Numbered from the stretch's first letter, positions 54,687 through 63,517 are shown. The stretch is 64,000 nt of DNA from Halopseudomonas sabulinigri (GCA_011053055.1 DRHT01000047.1:124001-188000); one strand, 5' to 3'. Notes: a model not told the origin generated them from the sequence alone. Translations and numbers: made by a program.

Positions 54687-55362
54687 TGGCGACCTCCTGT
54701 TGGTCTGGCAGGTAGCTTGGCTGATACCGCAGACGCTCGAAGGTGCCACGCCGCTGCAGCTGCGCGAGGCCTTCCGGAATGTAGCCGGCCATCACGCGCG
54801 GCTGAGTGGCGTAGTAGCTGCCCCAGTCATTCCGCGCCTCACCCAGCCGAGCAGGATCCGCCGGGCCCAGATCAATGGGGCTCAGGGTTAGGCGTTGAAA
54901 GCTGTTCAGCAGCATCGGGGTGCCGGTAAATACCACCCAGGTGTAACCGCTGGCAGCCAGAAAATGCGTCAGCGCGATGATTAGCAAACGACCGGCACCG
55001 GGTGCGAGCGCTGCCAGATTCCCGACCTCTACCAGTTGTTCGCGGACCACCGGTAGATCAGTGTGGCGTTGCAGAGTCTGGCATACCGGCTGATCAAGGT
55101 AGTGCTCAAGGAACAGCTGATCGCTGGCGCCGCCGCGCAGGCCAACGCTGGCCTGGAGAGTGCCCTGCTGGCAGATGCCCAGCAGTTCGGGCATGAATTC
55201 GCGCACATCGGCGCCGTACACATCAGCGAACTGTTGGTGCACAAAGGTTTCCAGCTGGTGACGCAATTCGCCGCCGGATTGCGGGGAGTGCAACAGCATG
55301 GCTGGATCGCCTTCGCCAAGGCGGGCGATGATATTGGTGCTGGGTACAGATGACAGTGACAT
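54673..55362 (-). CDS. Thermostable hemolysin (delta-VPH) family protein
   Basis: A 229-residue protein matching the thermostable hemolysin family (PF12261), first described from Vibrio. The core VREQLVEVGNLAALAPGAGR and LIIALTHFLAASGYTWVVFTGT look like a GNAT/autoinducer-synthase-type acyltransferase fold, so the true activity may be acyl transfer rather than pore formation. No signal peptide. First gene of the seven-gene operon; a divergent OsmC gene faces away on the far side of a 139-base gap. Name is a family label only. Confidence 0.85.
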   Translation of the reverse strand: MSLSSVPSTNIIARLGEGDPAMLLHSPQSGGELRHQLETFVHQQFADVYGADVREFMPELLGICQQGTLQASVGLRGGASDQLFLEHYLDQPVCQTLQRHTDLPVVREQLVEVGNLAALAPGAGRLLIIALTHFLAASGYTWVVFTGTPMLLNSFQRLTLSPIDLGPADPARLGEARNDWGSYYATQPRVMAGYIPEGLAQLQRRGTFERLRYQPSYLPDQQEVANDCA

Positions 55363-55501
55363 GGCCTTCCTCCAGATGATGGGAGGATATTGCGTGGCGA
55401 ATCTTAAGATCGCCTTAAGCCAGTTTGTCAGCTGTATTTAGTGTGCGGACGCGGTCGCAGTTGGTTGGATATCGCAACAGGGGGCACGCGCATCCCCGTG
55501 T

Positions 55502-55951
55502 TCAGCCCTTGAGCAGGGTGCCATCGCTGTCCAGCACCTTGAGATTGATCGGCAGGGCGGCGACCACACTCTGGGATACCGTACAGAACTGCTCAAATTG
55601 ATCGAGAATGCGCTCCAACCGCTTAAACGCGCTGGCTGGATATCCCAGATGCAAGGTCACATCAACGCCCACTATGCGCAGATGATTATCGGTATCTCGG
55701 CCTAAATGCCCGACCGCCTCGGTACGGATGCCGTCATTGGGCTGATGGAACTTGCCCAGCGCAAACACCAGGCTATCACTCAGACAATTGCCTAGTGCGG
55801 TGACCAGCAACTGTGCCGGGCTGGGACCCTGATTGCCGCCCAAGGGAGCTGGTTCATCGGTAATCAGGTCGGGTGTATCGCCCTGGTATTGGACCAGAAA
55901 GCGATAGTTTTCCTGCTGCTGCAAAGTCACTTCAACGCGGTTATCACCCAT
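55502..55951 (-). CDS. OsmC/Ohr-family protein
   Basis: A 149-residue OsmC-family thiol peroxidase-like protein. Both family cysteines are present, in ALGNCLSDSLVFAL and QFCTVSQSVVAALP. These enzymes reduce organic hydroperoxides, and some act on persulfides. ATG 55951 has GGAG at -10. It is divergent from the BigR-like repressor gene, so it may belong to the same persulfide response. Confidence 0.88.
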   Translation of the reverse strand: MGDNRVEVTLQQQENYRFLVQYQGDTPDLITDEPAPLGGNQGPSPAQLLVTALGNCLSDSLVFALGKFHQPNDGIRTEAVGHLGRDTDNHLRIVGVDVTLHLGYPASAFKRLERILDQFEQFCTVSQSVVAALPINLKVLDSDGTLLKG

Positions 55952-56001
55952 GATGTGCTCCGATAATGATGAGTTGGTTGCAATCAATCTATTTTTTTAT
56001 A

Positions 56002-56016
56002 TATTGTATGTCAATA
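56002..56016. promoter_or_regulatory. Putative BigR-type operator
   Basis: TATTG-TATGT-CAATA is an inverted repeat in an AT-rich stretch between the divergent osmC and bigR-like starts. BigR and related persulfide-sensing repressors bind AT-rich palindromes in such positions. The match is short. Confidence 0.4.
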
Positions 56017-56043
56017 AAGTGTTCCCGGGACCTGTCCAACCGT

Positions 56044-56370
56044 ATGAATAATCAAATCGACATCAATCGTCTCTCCAGCGCTGCTGATCAGGCTCAACAA
56101 TTGCTTAAGGCGCTAGCCAACCGTGACCGCCTGCTGCTGCTTTGCCAGTTGGTGGAGGGCGAGCGTAGCGTCGGCGAGTTGGAGCAACTGCTGGGTATTG
56201 TGCAGCCTACGCTGTCGCAACAGTTGGCGGTATTGCGCCGCGAAGGTTTGGTGGCAACCCGCCGTGAAGGCAAGCAGGTTTATTACCGTGTCGCCAGTGC
56301 CGAGGCGCTGGCGGTTCTCAATACCCTTTATGGCCTATTCTGTGCCGAGGAAGTAACTAATGCAGACTGA
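56044..56370 (+). CDS. bigR: BigR-like ArsR-family persulfide-responsive repressor
   Basis: A 108-residue ArsR/SmtB winged-helix protein. DNA-binding helix: SVGELEQLLGIVQPTLSQQL. Two cysteines, in LLLLCQLVEGE (about residue 35) and LYGLFCAEEV (about 102), match the redox pair with which BigR/SqrR proteins sense persulfides by forming a di- or trisulfide. Downstream are the YeeE/YedE pair and a SulP transporter, the same neighbourhood as bigR operons elsewhere. Start ATG 56044 is inferred from family alignment; ribosome site is weak. Overlaps the next gene by 11 bases. Confidence 0.82.
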   Translation: MNNQIDINRLSSAADQAQQLLKALANRDRLLLLCQLVEGERSVGELEQLLGIVQPTLSQQLAVLRREGLVATRREGKQVYYRVASAEALAVLNTLYGLFCAEEVTNAD

Positions 56371-56791
56371 CTGGGTTGCCTTCACTCCCTGGAGTGCCTT
56401 GGCCGGTGGTGCGCTGATTGGCGCGGCGGCGGCCATGCTGATGCTGTTTAACGGCCGGATTGCCGGCATCAGCGGGTTGGTCGGGCGTCTGCTTGTGCCG
56501 CAAGCCGGTAATCGCGAGGCCCTGCTATTTGTAGTTGGGCTCTTGCTAGCGCCATGGCTGTATAAGCTGGCGGGTGCGGATATCAAAGTGGAGGTTGACG
56601 CCGGCCCCGTTGCGCTGGTGATTGCCGGCCTGCTGGTGGGCTTTGGCTCACGGCTTGGTTCGGGCTGTACCAGTGGGCACGGGGTATGCGGGCTGGCACG
56701 TTTATCGCCGCGCTCACTGGCGGCTACGCTGAGCTTTATGGGCGCAGGTTTTATCTGCGTTTTCGTCCTTCGTCATCTGTTGGGAGTCTGA
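56360..56791 (+). CDS. pmpA: YeeE/YedE-family transporter half (PmpA-like)
   Basis: A 143-residue membrane protein with four hydrophobic segments. The family motif GSRLGSGCTSGHGVCGLARL (about residues 95-114) carries the two cysteines believed to relay sulfur atoms through YeeE-type thiosulfate or sulfur channels. Works with the next gene product as the second half. Start overlaps the repressor gene. Confidence 0.88.
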   Translation: MQTDWVAFTPWSALAGGALIGAAAAMLMLFNGRIAGISGLVGRLLVPQAGNREALLFVVGLLLAPWLYKLAGADIKVEVDAGPVALVIAGLLVGFGSRLGSGCTSGHGVCGLARLSPRSLAATLSFMGAGFICVFVLRHLLGV

Positions 56792-56793
56792 GC

Positions 56794-57213
56794 ATGCGCG
56801 CATTGATTGCATTGGTCAGTGGGCTGGTATTCGGCTTGGGCCTGCTGCTTTCGGGCATGGCCAACCCGGCCAAAGTGTTGGGCTTTCTTGATCTGGCAGG
56901 CGCCTGGGATCCTTCCCTAGCACTGGTTATGATCGGGGCTATCGCCGTGGCCTTTATACCCATGCAGTGGACCCAGCGTAGTGGCGTGACCCTGCGCGGT
57001 GAAGCCGCGCAAATACCGGGTAATCGCCAAATTGACCGGCGGCTGATCATCGGTAGCCTGGTATTTGGGGCCGGTTGGGGCGTGGCCGGATTCTGCCCTG
57101 GTCCGGGGCTGGTCGCCGCCTCGGCGCTGGTACCGCAGGCGTTGCTGTTTGTGGTCGCCATGCTGGCGGGTATGTGGCTGTTCAGCTGGTATGAGCGGCG
57201 GGTGCGTGCATGA
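56794..57213 (+). CDS. pmpB: YeeE/YedE-family transporter half (PmpB-like)
   Basis: A 139-residue partner with four membrane segments, and the second sulfur-relay loop GWGVAGFCPGPGLV (about residues 93-106) with its single cysteine. ATG 56794 follows GGGAG and lies two bases after the pmpA stop. The TGA overlaps the ATG of the SulP gene. The pair probably moves sulfur-containing ions such as thiosulfate. Confidence 0.88.
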   Translation: MRALIALVSGLVFGLGLLLSGMANPAKVLGFLDLAGAWDPSLALVMIGAIAVAFIPMQWTQRSGVTLRGEAAQIPGNRQIDRRLIIGSLVFGAGWGVAGFCPGPGLVAASALVPQALLFVVAMLAGMWLFSWYERRVRA

Positions 57214-58937
57214 GTAAGAACCCTCGGTTGCAGCCGCCGGGCGGCCCGGAAATGCTCGCTTGGCTGCGCCATTATCGGCGGGCCTGGCTGGGCGGCGACC
57301 TGACGGCAGGCCTGGTACTCAGCATCATGGTCATACCGCAAAGTATGGCTTACGCGATGCTAGCGGGCATGCCAGTGGAAGTAGGGCTGTATGCCAGTCT
57401 ATTACCGCTGCTGGGCTACGCCATGTTTGGCAGCAGTATGAGCATGTCGGTTGGCCCGGTAGCGATCACCGGCCTGATGACCGCTACCCTGCTGGCGCCG
57501 CTGGCCACGGTAGGCAGCCCGGACTACCTGCAGCTAGCGGTCTGGTTGGCACTCCTGTCGGGCTTTATGCTCTTTGTGCTGGGTCTGTTGCGTTTGGGTT
57601 TTCTCGCCAACTTCCTCAGCCATCCGGTGATCAGCGGTTTTATCAGCGGCGCGGCCATTCTGATTATTCTCAGTCAACTGCCCAGCCTGCTAGGGCGTGA
57701 AAACTTGCCGCACGGGCTGCCACAGCTGGTACGTGAGTGGCACCTGCTGAACACCCTGGTGTTGGGCATGGGGCTAGCCGCGCTGGCTTGGCTGCTATAT
57801 GCCCGTACGCTGATGGCGCGACATCTTGAAGCGCTGGGTTTATCAGCCGCGCTAGCCACCCTGCTGGCGCGTTTGGCGCCCATTGTGGTGGTGGTGGTCG
57901 CGGTGTGGGCGACCTGGTATTTCGATTTGACCGCCCTTGGGGTTCCCGTGGTGGGCAATCTACCCGCTGGGTTGCCGTCATTGGTCTGGAGCACGCCCGG
58001 CTTCGGCGATTTGCGCCAGTTGCTGCTGCCGGCAGCGCTGATAAGCTTGGTGACCTTTGTCGAGAGCGTCTCCATTGCGCAGTCGCTGGCGCGACGCAAG
58101 CGCCAGAGCGTTAACCCAGACCGCGAGCTACTCGGTCTGGGTGCCGCAAACCTCGGCTCGGCATTGACCGGCGGCTTTGCAGTGGCGGGCGGTTTTTCGC
58201 GCTCCAGCGTCAATATCGAGGCCGGCGCTAACACGCCGCTGTCGGGCGTCATCGCCGCACTGATCATCGGCCTGATACTGCTGACCGTGGCCCCCCTGTT
58301 CGCCTATCTGCCATTGGTAATGCTGGCAGCGGTGATCATGATTGCGGTCACCCCGTTGATCGACCTACGCAGCCTCAGCCGAGCCTGGCGTTATGACCGC
58401 GCCGAGGGCCTGACACTGCTGAGTACTCTGCTGGGTGTGCTAATTCTCGGGGTAGAGGGTGGCATCATTCTGGGTGTCTGTTGGTCGATCATTGCTCAGT
58501 TGTGGCGCGGTAGCCGCCCACACGTAGCGGTTATAGGCCGGGTGCCGGATACCCATTACTTTCGCAACACCAAGCGCCATCTGGTCGAAACCGTGCCCCA
58601 ACTGCTAGCGCTGCGCATTGACGAAAACATCTTTTTTGCCAATACCAAGGCGGTCGAACAGGCGATTTATCAAGCACTGGCGGATTACCCCGACACCCGA
58701 GAAGTGTTACTGATTTTGTCGGCGGTCAATCATATCGACAGTACCGGACTGGACATGCTCAGCGAGCTGACCGAAGGACTAAGTGAGCGCGATATTCATC
58801 TGCACCTTGCAGAGGTAAAGGGCCCGCTGATGGACCATCTTGAGCACACCGATTGGATCACCCGGCAGATCGACGAAATATTCCCCAGCACGCATATCGC
58901 TTTTAATACGCTGGCGGATTTAAAAAGGCCAGAGTAG
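57210..58937 (+). CDS. SulP-family anion transporter with STAS domain
   Basis: A 575-residue SulP/SLC26-type permease: about 10-12 helices across residues 25-440, including VIPQSMAYAMLAGMPVEVGL and FAVAGGFSRSSVNIEAGA, then a cytosolic STAS domain with HIDSTGLDML near residue 505. Transports sulfate, bicarbonate or dicarboxylates in other bacteria. Translationally coupled to pmpB, so sulfate/sulfite movement during sulfide oxidation is likely. Confidence 0.92.
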   Translation: MSKNPRLQPPGGPEMLAWLRHYRRAWLGGDLTAGLVLSIMVIPQSMAYAMLAGMPVEVGLYASLLPLLGYAMFGSSMSMSVGPVAITGLMTATLLAPLATVGSPDYLQLAVWLALLSGFMLFVLGLLRLGFLANFLSHPVISGFISGAAILIILSQLPSLLGRENLPHGLPQLVREWHLLNTLVLGMGLAALAWLLYARTLMARHLEALGLSAALATLLARLAPIVVVVVAVWATWYFDLTALGVPVVGNLPAGLPSLVWSTPGFGDLRQLLLPAALISLVTFVESVSIAQSLARRKRQSVNPDRELLGLGAANLGSALTGGFAVAGGFSRSSVNIEAGANTPLSGVIAALIIGLILLTVAPLFAYLPLVMLAAVIMIAVTPLIDLRSLSRAWRYDRAEGLTLLSTLLGVLILGVEGGIILGVCWSIIAQLWRGSRPHVAVIGRVPDTHYFRNTKRHLVETVPQLLALRIDENIFFANTKAVEQAIYQALADYPDTREVLLILSAVNHIDSTGLDMLSELTEGLSERDIHLHLAEVKGPLMDHLEHTDWITRQIDEIFPSTHIAFNTLADLKRPE

Positions 58938-59016
58938 AGCCGCGCTAGCCGTGCGCGCCCCGGCTGCGGACGCTACTATGCATAACAAGCTTGATTCCAC
59001 CAAGTAGGAGAAACGC

Positions 59017-59487
59017 ATGAAAACCGTGATTGCCGGCGCCCTGAGCGCCTTATTGCTGGGTGGTGCCGTAACCGCCGCTTACGCACAGGTCTCGCCAGAA
59101 GACCAGATTGAGATTCGCCAAGCGGGATTTAGTTACATGGCTTGGAACATGGGCAAGATCAAAGCCCAGGTCATTGATGGCAGCGTAGAGTACAACCAGC
59201 AGCAGGTTAGCGCCGCCGCCAATGCCATCGACGCCATTGCTAACTCCGGTATGGGTGCGCTGTTTGGTCCCGGCACCGAGAAGGACATCGGCGACCTGCA
59301 CACCCGTGCTGATCCGGCCTTGTTTGAGAACATGCAGGATATGGCAGAACTGGCAGGTAACCTGGGCACCGCAGCCAGCAACCTGGCAGCTAAAGCCGAG
59401 GCTGGCGATCAGGACGAAATCCGCGTTGCCTTTGGTGAAGTCGGCAAGAGCTGCAAGTCTTGCCATGAAAAGTACCGCATGGAATAA
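59017..59487 (+). CDS. Cytochrome c'
   Basis: A 156-residue periplasmic cytochrome: signal peptide cleaved near AYA-QVSP, four-helix bundle, and the haem site CKSCHEKYR at the C terminus, diagnostic of class II cytochromes c'. These bind NO and protect against nitrosative stress. AGGAG at -9 supports the ATG. It faces a convergent cytochrome b561 gene only three bases away, a common partner. Confidence 0.93.
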   Translation: MKTVIAGALSALLLGGAVTAAYAQVSPEDQIEIRQAGFSYMAWNMGKIKAQVIDGSVEYNQQQVSAAANAIDAIANSGMGALFGPGTEKDIGDLHTRADPALFENMQDMAELAGNLGTAASNLAAKAEAGDQDEIRVAFGEVGKSCKSCHEKYRME

Positions 59488-59490
59488 GCG

Positions 59491-60168
59491 CTACCAGGCG
59501 GGCATCGCCGGCGCTGGCGGTGGGGCAGGAATCCAACTGCCCCACGCCAGCCACACCATGCCGATGGCAATCACCAGCGCAATGCTCAACGCCAGCCCGC
59601 CACCGCTTTCGGCCTCGTGTACCGGCTTCTCTTCCACCGTCTTACGGCCATGCAGCATCGCGCCGAGCAGCTTTTTACCGCGCAGTCGATAAACCACAAT
59701 CGCCAGAATATGCAGGCCGATCACAACGTAGATCAGCTGCTCGGTGGAGCGATGCCAACCGCTAACCAATGAGCTCACATCACTGGATACCAAGCGCGTC
59801 AGGGGCCCATAAAAGGCCACGTCATCATTGGTGATCAAACCGGTCAACGCCTGAAAAGTAAACAACCCCAGCATCGCAAACACTGAGAAGGCACCGAGCG
59901 GGTTATGCCCCAGTTCGTGCCAGCTGCCGCGCAGGTAATGGGTAATACGGGAGGGCGTCGGGAAGAAATTACTGAAGCGAGCGTAGGTGCCCCCCACCAG
60001 ACCCCACACCAGACGGAAGGTCAACAGCCCCAGAATGGACAGGCCAAAACGCCCGTGCCAGAGCATCCAGTTGCCTCCGAGGCTTACGGTGATCAAAGAG
60101 CCAGTAACGCAGAGGGCTAACAGCCAATGAAATAGACGAAGAGGTAGATCCCAGACGGTAACTTGCAT
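59491..60168 (-). CDS. Cytochrome b561-type membrane protein
   Basis: A 225-residue di-haem b561 (CybB/COG3658). Four or five membrane helices with ligand histidines visible in RLFHWLLAL, LWHGRFGL, WHRSTEQLIYV and GLHILAIVV. The C terminus ends with a short proline-rich tail. ATG 60168 is chosen from family length; the longer frame to 60228 adds non-helical sequence. Such cytochromes pass electrons from quinol to periplasmic cytochromes, here perhaps the neighbouring cytochrome c'. Confidence 0.9.
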   Translation of the reverse strand: MQVTVWDLPLRLFHWLLALCVTGSLITVSLGGNWMLWHGRFGLSILGLLTFRLVWGLVGGTYARFSNFFPTPSRITHYLRGSWHELGHNPLGAFSVFAMLGLFTFQALTGLITNDDVAFYGPLTRLVSSDVSSLVSGWHRSTEQLIYVVIGLHILAIVVYRLRGKKLLGAMLHGRKTVEEKPVHEAESGGGLALSIALVIAIGMVWLAWGSWIPAPPPAPAMPAW

Positions 60169-60396
60169 GCAGTGCTCACAACTTTTAATCCAGCACCGAA
60201 GGCTAACCCCTGAAGCCGGTGCTCGCAATACCTTGGGTTAGACCAATTCAGAAGTGTCTCGGCAGGCTCGCCTTGTCTCAACAACGGGCAACTCAGCCTA
60301 GTTTGTAAATTCAGCTGGGAGGCTTGTTGCTTAAGCGCCGAATTCAGCGGTTGATAGGGCTGCAAAAAAATCCTGCTGAAAGTCGCAAATAGCATA

Positions 60397-60425
60397 ATGA
60401 CATTACTGCATAGGCTGATTATGAT
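60397..60425 (+). promoter_or_regulatory. Sigma-70-type promoter before the lipoprotein gene
   Basis: ATGACA (60397-60402), 17-base spacer, TATGAT (60420-60425), each box 5 of 6 to consensus. It lies 57 bases before the ATG at 60482. The rest of the 313-base gap shows no gene. Confidence 0.65.
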
Positions 60426-60481
60426 CGCCCGGCGTTATCGAAAAAAATACTAAAAAAACAATTGAAGAAGGATTCTTCTAA

Positions 60482-60949
60482 ATGATGTGCCTGAAAAAAT
60501 TGGCTATCACAGCCGCCCTTTCTGCCTCCGTGTTTGTTACTGGCTGTGCCAGCATCGTAAGTGACTCGCAGTATCCCGTCGTAATGAAATCCGAGCCGTC
60601 AGGCGCCGAATATCAGATCCGCAATCGCAGCGGCAGTCTGGTTCACCAGGGTACCACCCCTAGCACCGTTACGCTCAAGTCCGGCGCCGGTTACTTCAAG
60701 GGTGAACGCTATAAACTGCAGTTTTCCAAGGAAGGTTACCAGCAGCAAGATCAGAGCCTAGAGTCCAGCATGGATGGCTGGTACTGGGGCAACCTGCTGT
60801 TTGGGGGTTTGATTGGCATGCTGGCGGTTGATCCCGCTACCGGCGCCATGTACAAATTGCCACCGGGTAAGACGGCCAATTTGGTTCAGATACCTATGGC
60901 CGCGCCAGCAACGCCTGAAGCGGAGGTGGTCAGCTCGGTTACCGAGTGA
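60482..60949 (+). CDS. Lipoprotein of unknown function (PEGA-like fold)
   Basis: A 155-residue lipoprotein: signal with lipobox VTGC (Cys about residue 22). The next ~70 residues resemble a PEGA/carboxypeptidase-like beta domain (VVMKSEPSGAEYQIRN, TPSTVTLKSGAGYFKGERY), then a hydrophobic hairpin WGNLLFGGLIGMLAVDPATG shared with many small gammaproteobacterial lipoproteins. AAGGA precedes the ATG. Probably outer-membrane attached; role unknown. Confidence 0.82.
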   Translation: MMCLKKLAITAALSASVFVTGCASIVSDSQYPVVMKSEPSGAEYQIRNRSGSLVHQGTTPSTVTLKSGAGYFKGERYKLQFSKEGYQQQDQSLESSMDGWYWGNLLFGGLIGMLAVDPATGAMYKLPPGKTANLVQIPMAAPATPEAEVVSSVTE

Positions 60950-60980
60950 AATAGCGACATGGGTAATATCCAGATCCATA

Positions 60981-61007
60981 AAAAGGGGCGCCGTGGCGCC
61001 CTTTTTT
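60981..61007. terminator. Bidirectional terminator between lipoprotein and SDR genes
   Basis: AAAAGGGGCGC and GCGCCCTTTTTT form a strong stem between two convergent genes; the A-run on one side and T-run on the other let it work in both directions. Confidence 0.9.
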
Positions 61008-61008
61008 A

Positions 61009-61794
61009 TTACAGTTCCATATTGCGCGCCAGCTTGTCACGCAGCAGCTCCGGGTCATTGCTGGCGGCTTTATCCAGCTCCGCCAGCTCCTCCGGAATGT
61101 ACCAGTGCAGTTTCTTCTCGTCGTGGTAACTGGCCCACACCACCTTTGCCACTTCAACCGCTTCAATCAATCGGAACGGTCCTTTGGTTGGCGCCTTCTC
61201 CAGAAATTCGTCAGACGTCATACCGGTGCGGATCAAGCCCGGCAGCGCGTCGGCGCAACGAATATCGTACCGCTTGAACTCGTTCGACCATGCTTCGGTC
61301 AGGCCCTTAACCGCATGCTTGCTGGCCGAATACACCGCAATCAGCGGCATGCCCATGGTTGCCGAAGACGATGAGGTGTTGAAGCACAAGGCATTGGGTG
61401 TTTCTTTCAGCAGCGGCAGCGCGCTGTGGGTGCCGTTCATCACACCAATCACGTTGACATTGATGATCTTCAACTGATCCTCGAACGACATCTCATCGAA
61501 GAACCCGCGCATGATAATCCCCGCGTTGTTGAACAGAATATCCATACGCCCGCCGGTAGCCGCGCTGAAGGTGGCCACCGCCGCATCAAACTGCGCTTTG
61601 TCGCTTACGTCCAGGGTTTGGGTCACGCAGTTGTCTGCACCCAACTCTGCCTGCAAGGCGTCTAACCCCGCCTGGTTGACGTCGAACGCGCCAATGAACC
61701 AGCCTTTTTCGTTAAACAACCGAGCGGTCTCGCGGCCCATGCCGGAGGCGGCACCGGTAATGAAGATGGATTGACGGCCTGCGGCTTGGGACAT
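61009..61794 (-). CDS. Short-chain dehydrogenase/reductase
   Basis: A 261-residue SDR. TGAASGMGRETA is the cofactor loop, NNAGI follows, Ser lies in NTSSSSATMG and the catalytic pair in YSASKHAV. The C terminus has a helical extension (IPEELAELDKAASNDPELL). ATG 61794 is selected from the family N terminus; ribosome site is poor. Stop codon TAA touches the bidirectional terminator. Substrate unknown. Confidence 0.87.
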   Translation of the reverse strand: MSQAAGRQSIFITGAASGMGRETARLFNEKGWFIGAFDVNQAGLDALQAELGADNCVTQTLDVSDKAQFDAAVATFSAATGGRMDILFNNAGIIMRGFFDEMSFEDQLKIINVNVIGVMNGTHSALPLLKETPNALCFNTSSSSATMGMPLIAVYSASKHAVKGLTEAWSNEFKRYDIRCADALPGLIRTGMTSDEFLEKAPTKGPFRLIEAVEVAKVVWASYHDEKKLHWYIPEELAELDKAASNDPELLRDKLARNMEL

Positions 61795-62695
61795 GGGCGG
61801 GGTTCTCATTTGGTGTTGTGGATGAGCTGACGTTAGCACTGACCGGGTGGCTTGGGAGCCAATGGGTAGTTTGGTTGATTATTGGGGAATCATTGGGGTG
61901 ATGGGCGGGTAGTGCATGCGCGACCTGCGCTTGGCTTTTACATCGGAGGTTGGCTCACTATCGCCTTTCGCCTGGCCGGCGAGCCAAGGGTGGCCGCTTG
62001 CCCGGCCCCCCTTAGCGATCCCCCGGGGCACCCAGCTGCGCGGCCCTGCGGGTTCGCTGCGTTGCTCAAGCTGCCGGGGACGCTCGCAAACTCGCTACGC
62101 TCAGACACCGCGAGCATCTTTTTCCCGGCAGCTCTCCGCTACTCGCCCGCGCAGATGGGGTTTTGGGTCCGTGCGATGTTATGGACTCTGTCGGCTGGTT
62201 AGATACCCAAAAGATCCTGAGTGAATGTCATTTGTCTGATCTTGGCGCGCTTCGCTCGGTATCCTTGCCCCAGCTGTTAAGCCAGCTATGTACATGGCTG
62301 GCATCAACTACTTTACCCAGAGCAGCGGACTCGGTTGCATTCAGAGTTTGCTGCATGCGCGTTGTATCGCGTTGCGGCTTTTTAATGTCCGCGGCTAAAC
62401 TTTGATTGATCACTTAATCGATGCTCCGCTGTAACCAGATGGTAATTGAACTCTTGCGGCTCTTCGGATTCGCGGTGCCGAGGATACAACTCGCCTGCCG
62501 CCCACAAACTCGACGCTGCGCGCCTCAGACACCGCAAGCACTTTTTCCTCGGAAGCTCTGAGCTAATAGCCCGCGCAGATGGGATTGTGGTGCGTTTGGT
62601 GTTGAATAATTCTGTTTAGTTAACGCCGCCAGCACGTGCGGCGTTGTAGTGAAGGCGCAGCCGCAACGGAGAAGGCGTCGCAGTGCCTGGCCTTG
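61795..62695. repeat. Repeat-rich gap with diverged 215-bp repeat copies H and I
   Basis: Copy H at 61966-62175 shows CCTGGCCGGCG, GGGTTCGCTGCGTTGCTC and TACTCGCCCGCGCAGATGGG. A decayed copy I lies at 62461-62592. Between them is a short frame on the minus strand (62228-62413), listed separately. Base composition changes after 62690 toward AT-rich. No other gene is supported. Confidence 0.7.
62228..62413 (-). pseudogene. Short possible antitoxin/regulator remnant
   Basis: A 61-residue frame (GTG start) or 42 residues from its internal ATG. The segment GKVVDASHVHSWLNSWGKDTE resembles the C-terminal tail of small ribbon-helix-helix-type regulators, where a WLxSWG motif follows a DNA-binding part that is missing here. 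There is no good ribosome site. It may be the decayed 3' end of a toxin-antitoxin gene at the edge of the repeat cluster. Confidence 0.3.
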
Positions 62696-63460
62696 TTAAG
62701 TTTTTTTCGCACGCCTTACCCGCCTGTGTTTTAATTCGTCGCCTTTTGCTGGTATCTCGAAAATAGAGTCAAAAGTATGTTCGATAATCTCTATAGCTAG
62801 AGCGAGTTCATCCCTTGAAGGATGGGCAAGTTCATGAACCGCTGCATTCCCCATAAAACGATGTTCATGAAGCAGGTTAGCGCTTTTCTCTGTTAAAAAT
62901 CCTTTTTCATGTAACCCTGAAATTTTTCCTTCGAGGTTAGAAAATCGCTTTACTTCCTGAGTAAGATCTTTTTTGGCAATTGTTTTAGGCCCATCAATAA
63001 CACCAAGCTCCGCACATAGCCCTTCAATCAAGGCTCTTAGTCCTGCCGCTGTCAATGTAAACGAATCATTATTAAAACAATCAATTGATTCACGATAAAT
63101 GCGACGTAAATTGTTAGGGACCTCCCAAAACTCTTTAATAGCTCGCGTGTTGTTTGAGCGTTTTGGATAAAGAGTCACTCGCTCCCCATCATCCCATTCA
63201 TCTGGTCCTATCTGATGCATATCTTCAGAGAACCAATTAACCTGTCTGAAAGAGGAAGACATACAACCTTGACATTGCACGACCTGATGGGAACTACTCC
63301 AATCAATTGAAAAGCTGCCTCCATCGTAATCTTCTGAACCACGGTGATCATATGATGTAACGATCATATGGCGAGTTGACCTGCCACACTGAGCACAGTG
63401 CTCTTTAACAATAGAATCTATGGATTTCCCTTCCTCATAATTCTCTGTGATCTCAGCCAA
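62696..63460 (-). CDS. DUF4145 domain protein with zinc-ribbon motif
   Basis: A 254-residue protein. CAQCGRSTRHM and VVQCQGC near the N terminus form a CxxC...CxxC zinc ribbon; the C-terminal DUF4145 domain includes SFTLTAAGLRALIEGLCAELG and HRFMGNAAVHELAHPSRDEL. DUF4145 is found alone or fused to restriction-type and defence nucleases, function unknown. I start it at TTG 63460, because AAGGAG sits 6 bases upstream; a GTG at 63493 has no ribosome site. A+T is much higher than in core genes. Next to a coiled-coil gene on the same strand 57 bases upstream. Confidence 0.78.
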   Translation of the reverse strand: MAEITENYEEGKSIDSIVKEHCAQCGRSTRHMIVTSYDHRGSEDYDGGSFSIDWSSSHQVVQCQGCMSSSFRQVNWFSEDMHQIGPDEWDDGERVTLYPKRSNNTRAIKEFWEVPNNLRRIYRESIDCFNNDSFTLTAAGLRALIEGLCAELGVIDGPKTIAKKDLTQEVKRFSNLEGKISGLHEKGFLTEKSANLLHEHRFMGNAAVHELAHPSRDELALAIEIIEHTFDSIFEIPAKGDELKHRRVRRAKKT

Positions 63461-63517
63461 CTTACTCTCCTTAAAACTTAACGTCGTAATCACGCGCTTG
63501 TCGCGTGCATTACCTTG

